From contig WELB01000030.1 in the NCBI GenBank assembly GCA_009602725.1, positions 24,520 to 67,626 on the forward strand: 43,107 bases of DNA, given 5' to 3'. The stretch's first letter is position 1. The number at the start of each line of letters is the position of its first letter. A program made the translations under genes and the position numbers. This DNA comes from Spirogloea muscicola. Taxonomy: Eukaryota > Streptophyta > Zygnematophyceae > Spirogloeales > Spirogloeaceae. Under the pieces are notes generated by a model. That model was given only the letters and a program-made list of their open reading frames with translations, made no database searches and was not told the DNA's origin. Below, piece by piece: positions 31,400 through 42,510 of the stretch.

Positions 31400-31794
31400 T
31401 CGGACGTCAGAAGAACTGAGCTCTGCCAACGGGGCAGGGGCTGGTAAAGGGCGGCCCAGGAGGCACGGACAAGGTCCGTGGGGCCCAAAGGCGCCAGACC
31501 ATTGTGGTCTCAAGTTGTGATCTTTATATATAGCTGTGGGGTTTTGGCGCCTTCCGACCTTGTAGGGTCCATCTTCTCGGCAGCGAGGAGGTGGCTCTCC
31601 CAATAAGGGCAAGGGTGGCGCCGCGGCGGGCGGCGGCGGGCACGCGCCGGGCGGCGGCGGGCNAAGAAGAAAGTGCTCGCCCATAGAGAGAGGGGCTGGC
31701 AAAAGAATGGACAATGTCCGCAGGCCTCAAAGGCCAGAAGAAGGGCTCGCCCATTGAGGATATGGGCTGGGAGGCACGCCTTTTGCCCCCCCCC
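31400..31794 (-). mobile_element. Tail-only fragments upstream of the first TBL-like gene
   Basis: Two minus-strand A/E-type termini lie here: AGAAGAAAGTGCTCGCCC near 31664 and AGAAGAAGGGCTCGCCC near 31738. Each is followed by only the start of a stem (GGGGCTGG). A GC-rich stretch with an unresolved base at 31663 separates them from 31400-31600, where nothing is recognised. Confidence 0.5.
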
Positions 31795-32038
31795 ACCAGG
31801 CGCACGTGGGCCGCCGACGCCCGGCCGGCCCCACGCACCGTTGCACCGGGATCCCGGGGGGGGCCCCGCCGCACTGAGTGAGACAATTGGCTCTCCCCAC
31901 TGGGCCCCACTCCCGCCGCTCCCCTTCTCCGCTCCTCGCCATTTCTCGCGCCGCCTGCCCGGCCAGCCCCGGGCCCGGCCCCCCGGCCGGGCCGCTAAGC
32001 GGCCCTGAGCACCCCCCCGGCCGCAGCCGCCGGCCACC

Positions 32039-34770
32039 ATGGCAGCGGCGGCGGCGCCCGGCGCCTCCGCGCGGCGGCTCGCCGTCGCGCTCCTGGCCTT
32101 CGCGCTCTCCTGGGCCTCCTGCGACGTCTCTGGCGGCCCGCCCCCAAGCTCGCAGCTCCGGTGGCCCCCATGCCGGTCACCTCCACGCTCCATGGCGGCA
32201 ATGGCGGCCGTGGCGCGCTGCCTGCCGCCCCGCAGCCTCTGCGGACACACCACCCGAGGCCGGCATCCGCCGCCGCTCCTGCGCCCGGCGCGGCTTGTCC
32301 TTGCCCTCCTTAACCGCGCCGCCGCCGCCGCTGCCGCCCGCCTTCTGGCACCGGCAGGCCGCCCACTGGGTGCCGTGACCGTGAGCCCTGCCCGTCGTCG
32401 ACCGATCATGGCCTCCTTTCGGCGGCGACAGTGGAAACGGCGGCGGCGACTCGCTGAAGCAGATGAAGGAGGCGGTGGCAGCGCGCCGAGGGCCTACCGG
32501 TGGGTGAATGCGACCATTACTAAACGGAGCAAGCTCTGCAACTATGGAAACTTCGCGCGGCGGCACACTGAGTGGCGGTACATCCACACAGACGGCTCGC
32601 GGACCTTCAATGCCATCGACCTGGCCCTCGTGAGAGCCGAGCGGATCCTTGCCTCAGCCACCACGGCCAGGACCCATCGCAACATGCGCGTCAGCCTCCC
32701 TGCCTGATCCAGGGCCACCTCAGTCACCTGTTTGACGCGCACTTTGTTGCTTCGCACAGCTCCACCGCTCATTGACGAACCTCTGCTGCGCCGCGACTGG
32801 CGTGACAGCTGCTAAGAGGCAAGAAGGTTGCGTTCGTTGGCGATTCACTCACTGGCCAGCTCGTGGCGAACTTCATATCGTCACTGCAGAAGAACGGCTA
32901 CAAGGACGTGGTCGGCTGCGGCACAAAAGTGTGGGCTCCTTCAACTTGCACTGCGGGCAACCTGGCTTGCATGGATCCTTCGAGGAACTTCGAACCCCTA
33001 GCTGAGCGCCTGATATCTGCAGCCGTGAGGCTACACCTTGGCATCATTGCGAGCAGGGTCAAGGAGCACCGCTGAACACCTCCTAGAGAATAAGCCTGAG
33101 CCCAGCTGTCTCGCTGCTTCCAAGGTGTGGCAGCTCGTTCAGGCCTGCAAGTGAATTGACTTTGCCTCATTGTTCCTGGAGTGAAGCTGGTTCTACGACG
33201 TGAATCCAGATGACACCATGGAGCAGATGCTGGCCAAGTCCTCCAATGTCCTGGACCCCGTCAAGAAGCCCTCCTCACTCAGGGAGGAGACAGTGCTCGG
33301 CGGGCCTTTTTAGAATGCCACCTGGACCTGTTGGCGAGTTACTGCACCTTTTATGTCTCTTTCCTGCACATGCAGTCACTGAGGCCAGACTCCCGTTACA
33401 TCTGCGTCTCTGAGCTGCATCTCACCACTGGCTGCAAGAAAACTGCTCTCATGTTGCGAAGCTGGCATGTGCTGCCAAGGGAAGGCAATGCATCGACTGC
33501 TGAGAGCCTCGCTGAGTGCACAGCTTGCAGATATTCTGTTCATCTGCAGCATGGGCAACAGTTCAACTCTGCCGCAGACAGTCTCTGTTCATGTCAGTCT
33601 TAACTGTGTCCTTCTCTGCACAGCAATGTCAGCATCAAGCTTGAAGTACTCATCACTTTACCAACTTGACCATTTGCAGCCTTCCATATGCTTCCCAGCA
33701 TTTATAAGTGGCCTGGCATGAACACAGTCCCAGCCCAGCTCGAGTACATTGCCCAGAAGTCTGACGTGGTGAGCACCAGGTATGAGCTTCTGCGACACTT
33801 GCCATTGTCTCGACTTGCAATAATGTGCTTTGAACAAGTTTGTATGAGAGGCACCAAGATTGAGCTTCTGCAACTTGCCGCTGACGCCCTTTAGTATAAG
33901 CAGTTGTAGAAGCAATCCAAGACAAAGTAGAGAAGTCCAAGCCTTCACTCCAAGCGTGTGTTTGACGGCCACAGGAGCTTCTATCTTGCTGCAGGTTAAA
34001 CTCAATATTGGACTGCACTACCAAAAGTGGCAGGTAAAGGGCCTCCGGCACGATATGCATGTAGCAGCCGAGTACCTTGCGCGTTACAACACAAAGAAGA
34101 ACCGCGTGGGGCTTTTTCGCGAGACCTTGCCGCAACACTTTTTCAGCCTCAGTGGCAGTGGCATCTTCCCTTTTCCATACAAATTCCCAGAGAATGCCAC
34201 CAAGGCAGACCTTGCAACCTGCCACCCTGCACCTCGAGTGCATCAGGCAAGTTTTGCTCTCTCTCCCTGCCAATGCGTGACAGCTCGGCCACGCAATTGC
34301 ATGACATAAGAGCAACACTGCAAAGAGAGGCAAGATCCAAGCAATGTGTGATGGAGTGCTGACATGCAGCTCTACCATGATGACAGCAGTGTCAGTTTAT
34401 GCTGACCAAATGAGTCACTTCTTGTGTGATCTCTGAGCAGTGGCGAAATGATGTCATGTGGGAGGTGGCCATTGAGAAGCAGGTACCAGTGCAGCAGATC
34501 TTCCATCAGATGGACATGCACGGCTTTCACGGGATAAATCCTAGAGCTACTGACTGTACGCACTGGGCCAACCTGGACATAACGTGGCTGCCTGCATTCG
34601 ATACCACATACACCGCCATAGCGGCAGGAATGTGCCGGTGGCAGATGCTGGCCAAGAGCGATTGTGACAACCACTTCCCTGCCGTCCATTACAGCACAGT
34701 GCGACACCGAGAGCCAGACCTTGAGGGTGCTGTGCACATGTCCAGCTGGGATTGGCCGCGTCAAGAGTAA
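32039..34770 (+). CDS. TBL/PMR5-like PC-esterase (wall polysaccharide O-acetyltransferase/esterase type), copy 1, possibly broken
   Basis: The family modifies wall polysaccharides in the Golgi/secretory path. The ATG at 32039 opens an Ala-rich N-terminus with a hydrophobic segment (RRLAVALLAFALSWASC, about residues 12-28) suited to a signal anchor. The GDSL exon begins at about 32809 (LRGKKVAFVGDSLTGQL; Ser codon 32845-32847). A middle part has WFYDVNPDDTMEQMLAKSSN from about 33190. Exon 33995-34246 (84 codons, NIGLHY...FRETLPQHFF) joins exon 34441-34770 (109 aa and TAA) in phase, the latter with the DxxH motif DCTHW (His codon 34561-34563). The donor at 34247 is GC. A TAG at 33311-33313 sits where copy 2 has GAG (PFENATW), so the gene may be inactive unless splicing avoids it. 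The exons between 32707 and 33995 are not resolved. I recognise the family, not the member. Confidence 0.7.
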
Positions 34771-34858
34771 TAGCACAGGTTAGCTGGGTGGAAGCCCACT
34801 TCAACATTAATTACAGGTTCTCATTGCTCGGAGGTCCTTAAGCCACTCGAGGGAAGGC

Positions 34859-34863
34859 TGTAA
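34859..34863 (+). terminator. TGTAA, possible green-algal polyadenylation signal
   Basis: TGTAA lies 89 bp after the stop of the TBL-like copy 1, and the same pentamer is kept at 41963-41967 after copy 2. UGUAA is the common poly(A) signal in chlorophytes. Being only five bases, it could be chance. Confidence 0.35.
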
Positions 34864-36182
34864 CAAGAATGACTACGACCTCCTCTTTCAGCAAGTGGCA
34901 ACCCAGAGCACAGAGCTACTTCAGTGAGCATGCCCGGTGATGCTCACCTATGACGACAGCCTCTTCATCTTGTGCAACTTGCCTTGCCCAACTAGCTCAA
35001 GCAACATACAATGCATAAGGTGATTGTACTTTTGTACAGCAATTGTACCCAGCAAATTGTGCTGCAACGTAGCACTCTATTCTTTGTAGAGATATTGAAG
35101 ACAATCAAGTGACATTGCTCGGCTTTTCAGCCAAGGGGATGGAGAGTGTACGAATTGAGAGGTTTGGAATTTGCCTGGGGGGTCCCATTTGAGATTTCTG
35201 AAAAGATGTTGTACTTCATTCTGCGGGGCTGACCACGAACACATGCCTTCGTTTCTTTCTCTTCTTCCTTGTTTCTTTGTTCTCATCTGTCTCCAGCTAT
35301 CTTACTTGTCATGAAACAGTCCCTTGATAATACCCACCTCTGTTGCGTATGCCATCATCAGAAGCAAGCGACGCCCCTGTATGGATCATATATATGCAGT
35401 GCGACTATGTATGAAGCTATGGATGTCTATGGTCAATTACATAGGATAGAAGTATTAAGGGCGTGGCGAATTTGCAATTAAAGGTAGGTCACCTAATGCT
35501 TAGCTAGGCGTAAGCTGCAAGGCTAAGAGAAGCAACTGCTGGGTATGGCCTAGCTGTTTTCAGACTCCCGTGAGGCAGCGATGGGCCCCGGCATTGCCTT
35601 CCTCTGCTTGGGCGAAGTAGCTACCTGAGGGCTCCCACATCGTCAGATGGCGCGGTCGACGTGAGCCAGGCTCCAGCCATTCATCGCTGGTCTTGGCAGA
35701 AGAGTAAAGCGTCGTTTCTTAGACCTTCCAATACTATCACACAGCATGGCCTACATGGACGGAGTTGCGCAGACTTTTGCAGCCCCAGGTCGACGAAGGG
35801 GAGGCAAGGCACTGCCGTAGTGCCAAATGCACGATTGAAAACGTAGGCCAAGCGAATGGGGTGGTGTTGGTGAGGAGCAAGAGCAAAGCCGGATTATTAA
35901 TAATGAATGTGTTGATATGCTGAGCCAGTGTATAGCGCAGCCGCTGACGCAGCCTACTGGGCCTGTATGAGCTCTTCCTTGCAGGTTGCCTCGGCTCATC
36001 GGATCCTCTCCAATCTGAGGCAATCGGGCCTCTCCTGTGCGCCCTAGCTGTGGCTGCGCCCACCCAAAGGTGAGCGTGTAATAGTCTGATATGCGTCTGC
36101 GGCCGTGAGCGGGTCTGCGTCTGTGCTGCCGAGGGGGGGCGGTCTGCTGGTCCTTCGGAGACCTAGGCACTTCGGGGGCCTT

Positions 36183-36452
36183 TCAGACCTTGTTCATTGC
36201 CTTTGGGCTGGCCTCTCACAGCCATTGCTTCTCTTGGAAGTGCTTATTTGCTCTGGCTCTGGCCAGGGGACCCACTTCCAGGAGCCTAGCACCTCTGATC
36301 TGCGGCTGCTTAGCAGGGGTTACTGAGTGTTTTGTTGCTGCTTTGTTTCTTTTTGTGCTTGTCTTTCTTAGCGCTTCCCCTGGCCCCCTCCTCGTACTCT
36401 GTTATTCATTTTTGGGCTGGCTTTTCCAGCCCCTATCCTCAATGGGCGAGCA
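36183..36452 (+). mobile_element. Family G tail followed by a family A 3' end
   Basis: At 36183-36235 there is a G-type tail (CAGACCTTGTTCATTGCC, GGGCTGGCCTCTCACAGCC). The A C-terminus follows immediately (THFQEPSTSDLRLLSRGY, stop at 36324-36326), and its tail has the perfect stem-loop 36414-36432, ending CAATGGGCGAGCACTTTCTC near 36452. From 35736 to 36182 nothing is recognised. Confidence 0.65.
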
Positions 36453-36599
36453 CTTTCTCTATTCTCTTTTCTTTTTCGTCGTCCTTACGGAGAGGGGCCA
36501 TCGGCCCCTTGGACGAGATTCTTCTTTAGTGGAGAGGGGCGAACGCTCAGCCGAGGACACCGACTGGGGAGGACAATGACGGGCCAGCCGAAATGAGAA

Positions 36600-37325
36600 G
36601 CGGCCCTTTCTAAAGGGGGCGAGGCCTGTGAAGTGCCAGCGCACAAATGACAGAAAGATGGGAAGAAAGTGGCTCTCCCAAACCCAAGGACCCAAGAATA
36701 AGCAGCTATTCAAAGGATGAAAAGGAAGACTCTTCCAGTAGAGGGCGATGACTGAGATTGACCAGCCCAGAAAAGCAATGAGCAAACTTCGTAAGGGCCA
36801 GAAAAGCGTCAATGCACACAGCGTCTCAAGTGGCCTTTGGGTGCTCAATAACCTCAATTGAGCACCCTCAGGTCAGGGAAACTAGTCTCCGGGTAGCGGG
36901 TCTCCTGGCCAGAGCCAGAGGGTGCAGCCAAACCGCGACCGGCACACAGATGCAACGCGCGTGCCATGGACCGCTGCAGCGAGACTGACAGGCGCATAGG
37001 ATACACCTGGGCGAGAAAGACTGCCATGTTGAAGTCAGCTGCTCCCCGTGGTAACGTCGGGACACAGCGCTGCGCGAGAGCCGGTGCAGGAGCTCCAGCT
37101 ACCGAGCGCCGAACGCCTCGTGACCATCGATGGCTACGGGGAAGAAGTCGTCCTTCCCCGGATGGTCAGCAATTTCGGATCCTTGGTCCGGGCGTCACTG
37201 CCAGCGCATGCCCTGCTTTGGAGGCAGAAGAAGTGGCACTCCCAACTCCTTTTTTCAATGGGGGCAAGGGCTGCGAAAAGCCAGCCCAAAAAGAATTCAC
37301 AAAGGTTCAGAGGGGCCTAAGAGCG
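36600..37325 (-). mobile_element. Fragmentary minus-strand elements, including a C-terminal endonuclease piece and a D tail
   Basis: Around 36860-37180 the minus strand encodes DHPGKDDFFPVAIDGHEAFG, LELLHRLSRSVVSRRYHGEQ and a broken C-terminus, closest to family A. At about 37245-37325 there is a complete D tail (stem 37268-37287). Between 36600 and 36860 only stem halves are seen. All are non-functional. Confidence 0.55.
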
Positions 37326-37329
37326 GAGT

Positions 37330-37869
37330 GGCAGAGAGAGTGGGTTAGGCGGTGTCGAAAGCGTCGTCACCACATCCGCAGTCAGGCGCGGTCGACCAGC
37401 CGGTGGAGTGGCCAGTAGGTCGACTCGCCCGGCGTGAAGGCCGTCGCCCTCCTGTAAGCGATAAGTCCTTGACGGCCACCGTGAAGCCTGTCTCCACAAA
37501 GGTGCCGTGCATGGCATCGCGGAGGAGGTCGTGAGCCACCGTCCACGCGTACGTCGGAGGACGTTGTGAGTCAATTCCGCGGCCTTCCGCTCATCGTAGT
37601 CGCACTGAACAACCGCTGAGGCAGGGCGGCGCAGACCAAGGAGCCGATGGACGGCTAGCCGGAAGGCTTCGTCCGCGATTAGGCGCGCGTCACTGAGGCG
37701 GAGGGCCACGCCGCTGCCTCAGGTGAGAAGGCCGACCGCGCAGTCGAGCGAATTCCCTCAGGTCGGGCTCCGAAAGCAGCTGCAGGGCGGTGGCGAAGAC
37801 CACCTTGTCCAGCTCGGCTGTGGTAGCACACTTGATTGTCAGGTCGGCGGTGAGCGCGAGATGCCCTGT
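37330..37869 (-). pseudogene. Degenerate zinc-knuckle and endonuclease fragment
   Basis: The minus strand reads ATTAELDKVVFATALQLLSE, ALRLSDARLIADEAFRLAVH and LLGLRRPASAVVQCDYDERK, where the zinc knuckle has lost Cys residues. AHDLLRDAMHGTFVETGFTV and GRVDLLATPPAGRPRLTADV then follow in shifted frames. It ends at a D tail without the conserved K...Y...PLA segment, so the 3' half of the endonuclease is deleted. Confidence 0.6.
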
Positions 37870-38299
37870 CAGACCTTGTCCATCCTTTGGGCTGGCCTCT
37901 CAGAGAGATTGGCGCGCCGGGATGCGGCCATTCCGCCGCAGCGGTCGGAGGCATGATGCTGGTATTCTCGAGCGCCACCGTGTAAACGGCCTCGACAAAG
38001 ATGCCAAACATCGCATTCCGCAGCAGGTCGTGTGTTCCTGTCCGCTCCCGCCCAGTGCGCACCTGAGCATGTGAGCTGCCAGTGATGCCGCATCTGAACT
38101 GCGCTCTCCGCACTCACACTGCTGCACTCCACTGAGGCAGGGTGGGTGGAGGCCGAGGAGGCGGTGCACCGCCGTATGGAAAGCGTCATCGGGCATTCGG
38201 AGCGCGTCGTGGATCGGCAGGGCAGACAACCAAGCTGCCGCCCCTGGTGAGGATGCCGAGAGCAACCGCGCCCGCCCCCGGAGGTCGGCCGATGGCAAG
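37870..38299 (-). pseudogene. Family G zinc-knuckle fragment with an opposite-facing tail
   Basis: The minus strand has RGRARLLSASSPGAAAWLSA, an intact zinc knuckle CECGERSSDAASLAAHMLRC, then after a frameshift GTHDLLRNAMFGIFVEAVYT and ENTSIMPPTAA. At 37875-37912 a plus-strand G-type T-rich tail and GGGCTGG stem half faces the other way. Confidence 0.6.
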
Positions 38300-38745
38300 A
38301 AAAAGCTCGCCCATAGAAGAGAGGGGCTGGCAGAAGCCAGCCAAAAAAGAATGGACAAAATCCAAAGAGCTACAGGAGAATCACTCAGTAACCTCTGCTA
38401 AGCAGCCGCAGGTCGGAGATGCTAGGCTCGTTGAGAAGCGGCGGTTGAAGTGGGTCCCCTGGCCAGAGCCAGAGGCAGCAGCGAGGGCTCTGCCGGCACG
38501 AAGGTGCAACGCCCGGGCCATAGACCTCTGCAGCGAGACGGCCAGGCGCATTCGATACACTTGCGCCAGCGACCCGACTGCAGGAAAGTCGACCGGCTCC
38601 CCATGGAAGCGACGGGCGATGGTGTGGCAAGAGCCCCATCGCCGTGGTGAAGGAGGCCGCATCTAGCTCTGCCATGAAGCGAGCTTGTGCCCGGAGGTCG
38701 GCCGTGCGCGCGAGGTGCGCGAACAGGACGGCCCGTGGCACCAGG
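38300..38745 (-). pseudogene. Family A copy with internal deletion
   Basis: The minus strand reads FAHLARTADLRAQARFMAEL ... TTAMGLLPH and then jumps to HTIARRFHGEPVDFPAVGSL and YRMRLAVSLQRSMARALHLR, so the zinc knuckle and endonuclease core are deleted. The C-terminus SLASPTC/LLSRGY is frameshifted. The stem GGCTGG/CCAGCC lies at 38325-38342, and the terminus at about 38305. Confidence 0.65.
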
Positions 38746-38757
38746 GCGGGGTTACTG

Positions 38758-38781
38758 AGTGCCTCGTGGGCACGAGGCACT
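38758..38781. repeat. Perfect palindromic hairpin overlapping the end of an element
   Basis: AGTGCCTCGTG (38758-38768) pairs with CACGAGGCACT (38771-38781) across a 2-base loop. It follows GGTTACTGA, the usual end of an element protein, and precedes a G-type tail (GGGCTGGCCTCTCACAGCC). Confidence 0.85.
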
Positions 38782-39229
38782 TTCTATTCGGGCTGGCCTC
38801 TCACAGCCACCAGTCAATCTGGCCGCGCTTTTCTCTTTCCATTCGGAGCGCATTTCTTGCGAAGGGCGCCAGGGCGCCGGGGGGCGGCCGCCGGCGGCCG
38901 GCGCGGGCCACGGGCGGCTGGCGCAGCGGGGGCGCAAGCCGCGGCCGGCGCCTCCCCTCCACCTCCTCTCCTCCGCCGGGGGCACCTTGTCGATTACGAT
39001 CAAGCTGGCCCCTTTTGGGAGAGCCAGTTCTGTCCGCCGGGGATACCTGGGCCGCCGACGCCGGGGCCGGCCCCACCCCACCGGTGCGCTGAGGACAACG
39101 GGGAGGCGCCCCACCGGGCTCACTCCCGCCGCCTTTCCAGCCGGCTACAGCCATTCCACGCGCCGGCCGCCCCTAGCCCGCCCCGAGCACTGCACCCCGG
39201 CCTGGCTGCTGGACCCTACCGTGCCCGCC

Positions 39230-41879
39230 ATGGCGGCGCCCGCGCCCAGCGCCTCCGCCCGGCGGCTCGCCTTCGCCCTCCTGGCCTTCGCGCTCTCCTG
39301 GGCCTCCTGCGACATCTCTGGCGGCCCGCCGTCGAGCTCGCGGCTTCGGTGGCCGCCGTGCCGGTTGCGTCCTCGCGTGGCGGCCGTGGCGGCCGTGGCG
39401 GCCGTGGCGCGCTGCCTGCCGCCCCGCAGCCTCGGCGGACTTATTCCGAGGGTCGGCATCCGCCGCCGCTCCTGCGCCCTGCGCGGCTTGTTCTTGCCTC
39501 CCTCGGACGCGCCGCCAGCATCGCCGCAGCCCGCCTTCTGGCACCTGCGGGCCTCCCAGCGAGTGCCGTGGCCGTAAGACCTTCCCGTCGTCGAAGAATC
39601 ATCACTTCTGTTGGGCAGCGGCAGTGGAAACGGCGGGGGCGATTCGCTGAAGCAAATGAAGGAGGCAGTGGTGGCGCGTCGAGGAGCTACCAGTGGGTGA
39701 ATGTGACCATTACTGACGGAGCAAGCCCTGCAACTTTGGGAACTTTGAGCAAAACCTTGCCTCCGCCACCAAGGCCAGGTACCGCCGCGACATGAGCGCC
39801 GGCCTCCCTGCCTGATCTGGGGCCACCTCAATCACCTGTTTGACGCGCACTTTTGTCCTGCCTCGCACAGCTCCACCGCCCATTGACGAATCTCTGCTGA
39901 ACTGCGACTGGCGTGACAGCTGCTAAGACGTAAGAAGGTTGTGTTCGTCGGGGACTCACTCACTGGCCAGCTCGTGGGAAACTTCATATTGTCACCGCAG
40001 AAGAATGGCTACAAGGACGTGGTCGACTGCGGCACAACAGTCTGGGCTCCTTCGATTTGAACTGCGGGCAGCCTGGCTTGCATGGATGCTTCGAGCAACT
40101 TCGAACCCCTAGCTTGGCGCCTGATATCTGCAGCCGTGAGGCTACACCTTGGCACCACTGCGAGCAGGGTCAAGGAGCACCGCTGAGCACCTCCTAGAGA
40201 AAAAGCCTGAGCCCAGCTGTCTCTCTGCTACCAAGGTGTGGCGGCGCGTAAGGCCTGCGAGTGGACTGACTTTACCTCATTGTTCCTAGAGTGAAGCTGG
40301 TTCTACGACGTGAAACCAGATGACACCATGGAGCAGATGCTGGCCAAGGCCTCCAATGTGCAGGACCCCGACAAGAAGCCCTCCTCACTCAGGGAGGAGA
40401 CAGTGCTCGGCTGGCCTTTTGAGAATGCCACCTGGACCTGCTGGCGAGGTATTGCACCTTTCATGTCTCTTTCCTGCATAATGCAGGCACTGAAGCCAGA
40501 CTTCCACTACATCTGGCTCTCTGAGCTGCTTCTGACCACTAGCGGCAAGGAAACTGCTCTGCTGTTGCGAAGCTAGCATGTGCTGCCAAGGGAAGGCAAT
40601 GCATCGACTGCTGAGTGCCCAATTGTGTGTGCAGCTTGCAGAGTTTCTTCACCTGCAGCATGGGCAACAGTCTTAATCTGCCACAAACAGTCTCTGTCTT
40701 ACTCTGTCTTTACTGAGCCCTTATCTGCACACCATTGTCAGCATCAAGCTTGAGGTACTTATCACTTCACCAACTTGACCTCCTGCAGCCTTCCATATGC
40801 TTCCCAGCATTTATAAGTGGCCTGGCATAAATACATTTCCAGCCCAGCTCGAGTACATTGCCCAGAAGTTTGATATGGTGAATACTGGGGATGAGCTTAG
40901 GCAACTTGCTGCTGTCTCGACCTGCAAGTATGTGCTTAAACCAATTTGTGGGAGTGGCAACGGGGTTGAGCTTCTGCAACTTGACACTGACGACCTTTAT
41001 ACATAAGCTGTTGTAGAGGCACTCCAAGACAAAGTACAGAACACTAACCCTTCAATTCAAGCATGTATTTGACGGCCACAGTAGCTTCTATCTTGCTGCA
41101 GGGCATCTTCAATATTGGATTGCACTACCATAATTGGCAGGTAAAGGGCCTCCGTTATAATATGCACATATCAGCTAAGTACATACGCGTTACAGCACAG
41201 AGAAGAACCGCGTGGGGCTTTTCTGGGGGACTTTGCCGCAACACTTTTTCAGCCTCAGTAGCAATGGCATCTTCCCTTTCCATACAAGTTGGCAGAGAAT
41301 GCCACCAAGGCAGACCTTGTAATCTGCCACCCTGCACCTCGAGTGCATCAGGTAAGCTTTGCTCCCTCTCGCCCTGCTGGTGTGGGGCTACTTCCGCCAC
41401 GCAAATACATGACATAGAAGCAACGCTGCAAAGAGAAGCCAGAATCCAGCAATTGTGTGATGGAGTTGCTGACATGCACGCTGTTCCATGATGGCAGCAG
41501 CATCATTTCATGTTGACCCGATGAGTCACTTTTTGTTTGGTCTCTGAGCAGTGGCGAAATGATGTCATGTAGGAGGTGGCGATCGAGAAGCAGGTGCCAG
41601 TGCAGCAGATCTTCCATCAGATGGACATGCACGGCTTTCACGGGACAAATCCTAAGACTACTGTACGCACTGGGCCAACCTGGACATAACGTGGCTGCCT
41701 GCACTCGATACCACATATACCACGACAGCGGCAGGAATGTGCCGGTGGCAGATGCTGGCCAAGAACGACTGTGACAACCACTTCCCTGCCGTCCATCACA
41801 GCACAGTGCGGCACCGAGAGCCAGACCTTGATGGTGCTGTGCATTTGTCTAGCTGGGACCGGCCGCGACAAGAGGAATA
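39230..41879 (+). pseudogene. TBL/PMR5-like PC-esterase, copy 2, broken
   Basis: It has the same layout as copy 1: ATG at 39230, a hydrophobic N-terminus (RRLAFALLAFALSWASC), a GDSL exon (KKVVFVGDSLTGQLVGNF; Ser codon 39956-39958), a middle segment (WFYDVKPDDTMEQMLAKASN, WPFENATWTCWRGIAPFM open at 40310-40576), then the two 3' exons. Lesions relative to copy 1: a 1-base deletion near AGTACATACGCG (about 41180), TAG at 41570-41572 where copy 1 has TGG, a 4-base deletion near 41657 that removes the Asp of the DxxH motif, a TGA at 40058-40060, and a 1-base shift near 39445. The intron donor after 41351 is GT where copy 1 has GC. It is almost certainly a pseudogene. Confidence 0.8.
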
Positions 41880-42510
41880 GCACAGGTCTGGGTGAAAATC
41901 CACCTCAACATTGACCACAGGTTCGCATTGCTTGCAGGTCCTTACGCCACTCGATGGAAAGCTGTAATAAGGACTATCACTGCCTCCTTTTTCAGCAAGT
42001 GGGAATCCAGAGCACGTAGCTACTCCAGTGAGCATGCCTGGTGATGCTCACCTATAAAGACAGCTAGTGACGGCCTTATCATCTTGTGCAACTTGCCTTG
42101 ACCAACTAGCTCAAGCAACATACAAATTCCCAGGCGAATGTACAGTTGTAAAGTAATCTCAGCAGTTCGTGCTGCAAGCAAGCAGTTCATGCTGCATACA
42201 AGTTGACCGCAGTTCAGTAATATTGCTCCGCTTCTCAGCCAAGGGGATAAAGAGGTTACGAAGTTAGAGGTTGACATTTTTCCTGGGGGCTCTTTCGAGA
42301 TTAGATTAATGTGGAGATATCGTAGTCCGTTCTGCAAGGCTGACCGGGGACATACGCTTTCTTTCTTTTTTGGCCACACATGGCCTCCCCATCTCTTAAT
42401 ACACGTCTTTTTCCTTCCTTCCTTTCTCTTCTTACGTTTTTCTTATTTAACTTTCTCCAGGTGTCCTACTTGTCAATAACACAGTCCCTTGATAACACCC
42501 ACGATTGACT

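Larger units (their letters stand above)
31795..35735 (+). repeat. Segmental duplication, copy 1 (pairs with 39050-43100)
   Basis: From GGGCCGCCGACGCC near 31812 to AGACCTTCC near 35730 the sequence is collinear with 39050-43100. It covers the TBL-like gene, its GC-rich 5' region and its 3' flank up to CTTGGCAGAA. Copies differ by substitutions, small indels and one retroelement found only in copy 2. Confidence 0.85.

Noticed and set aside
31510-32409. 299-codon minus-strand frame
   Set aside because: Antisense of the GC-rich 5' region of the TBL-like gene. It crosses an unresolved base and retroelement tails.
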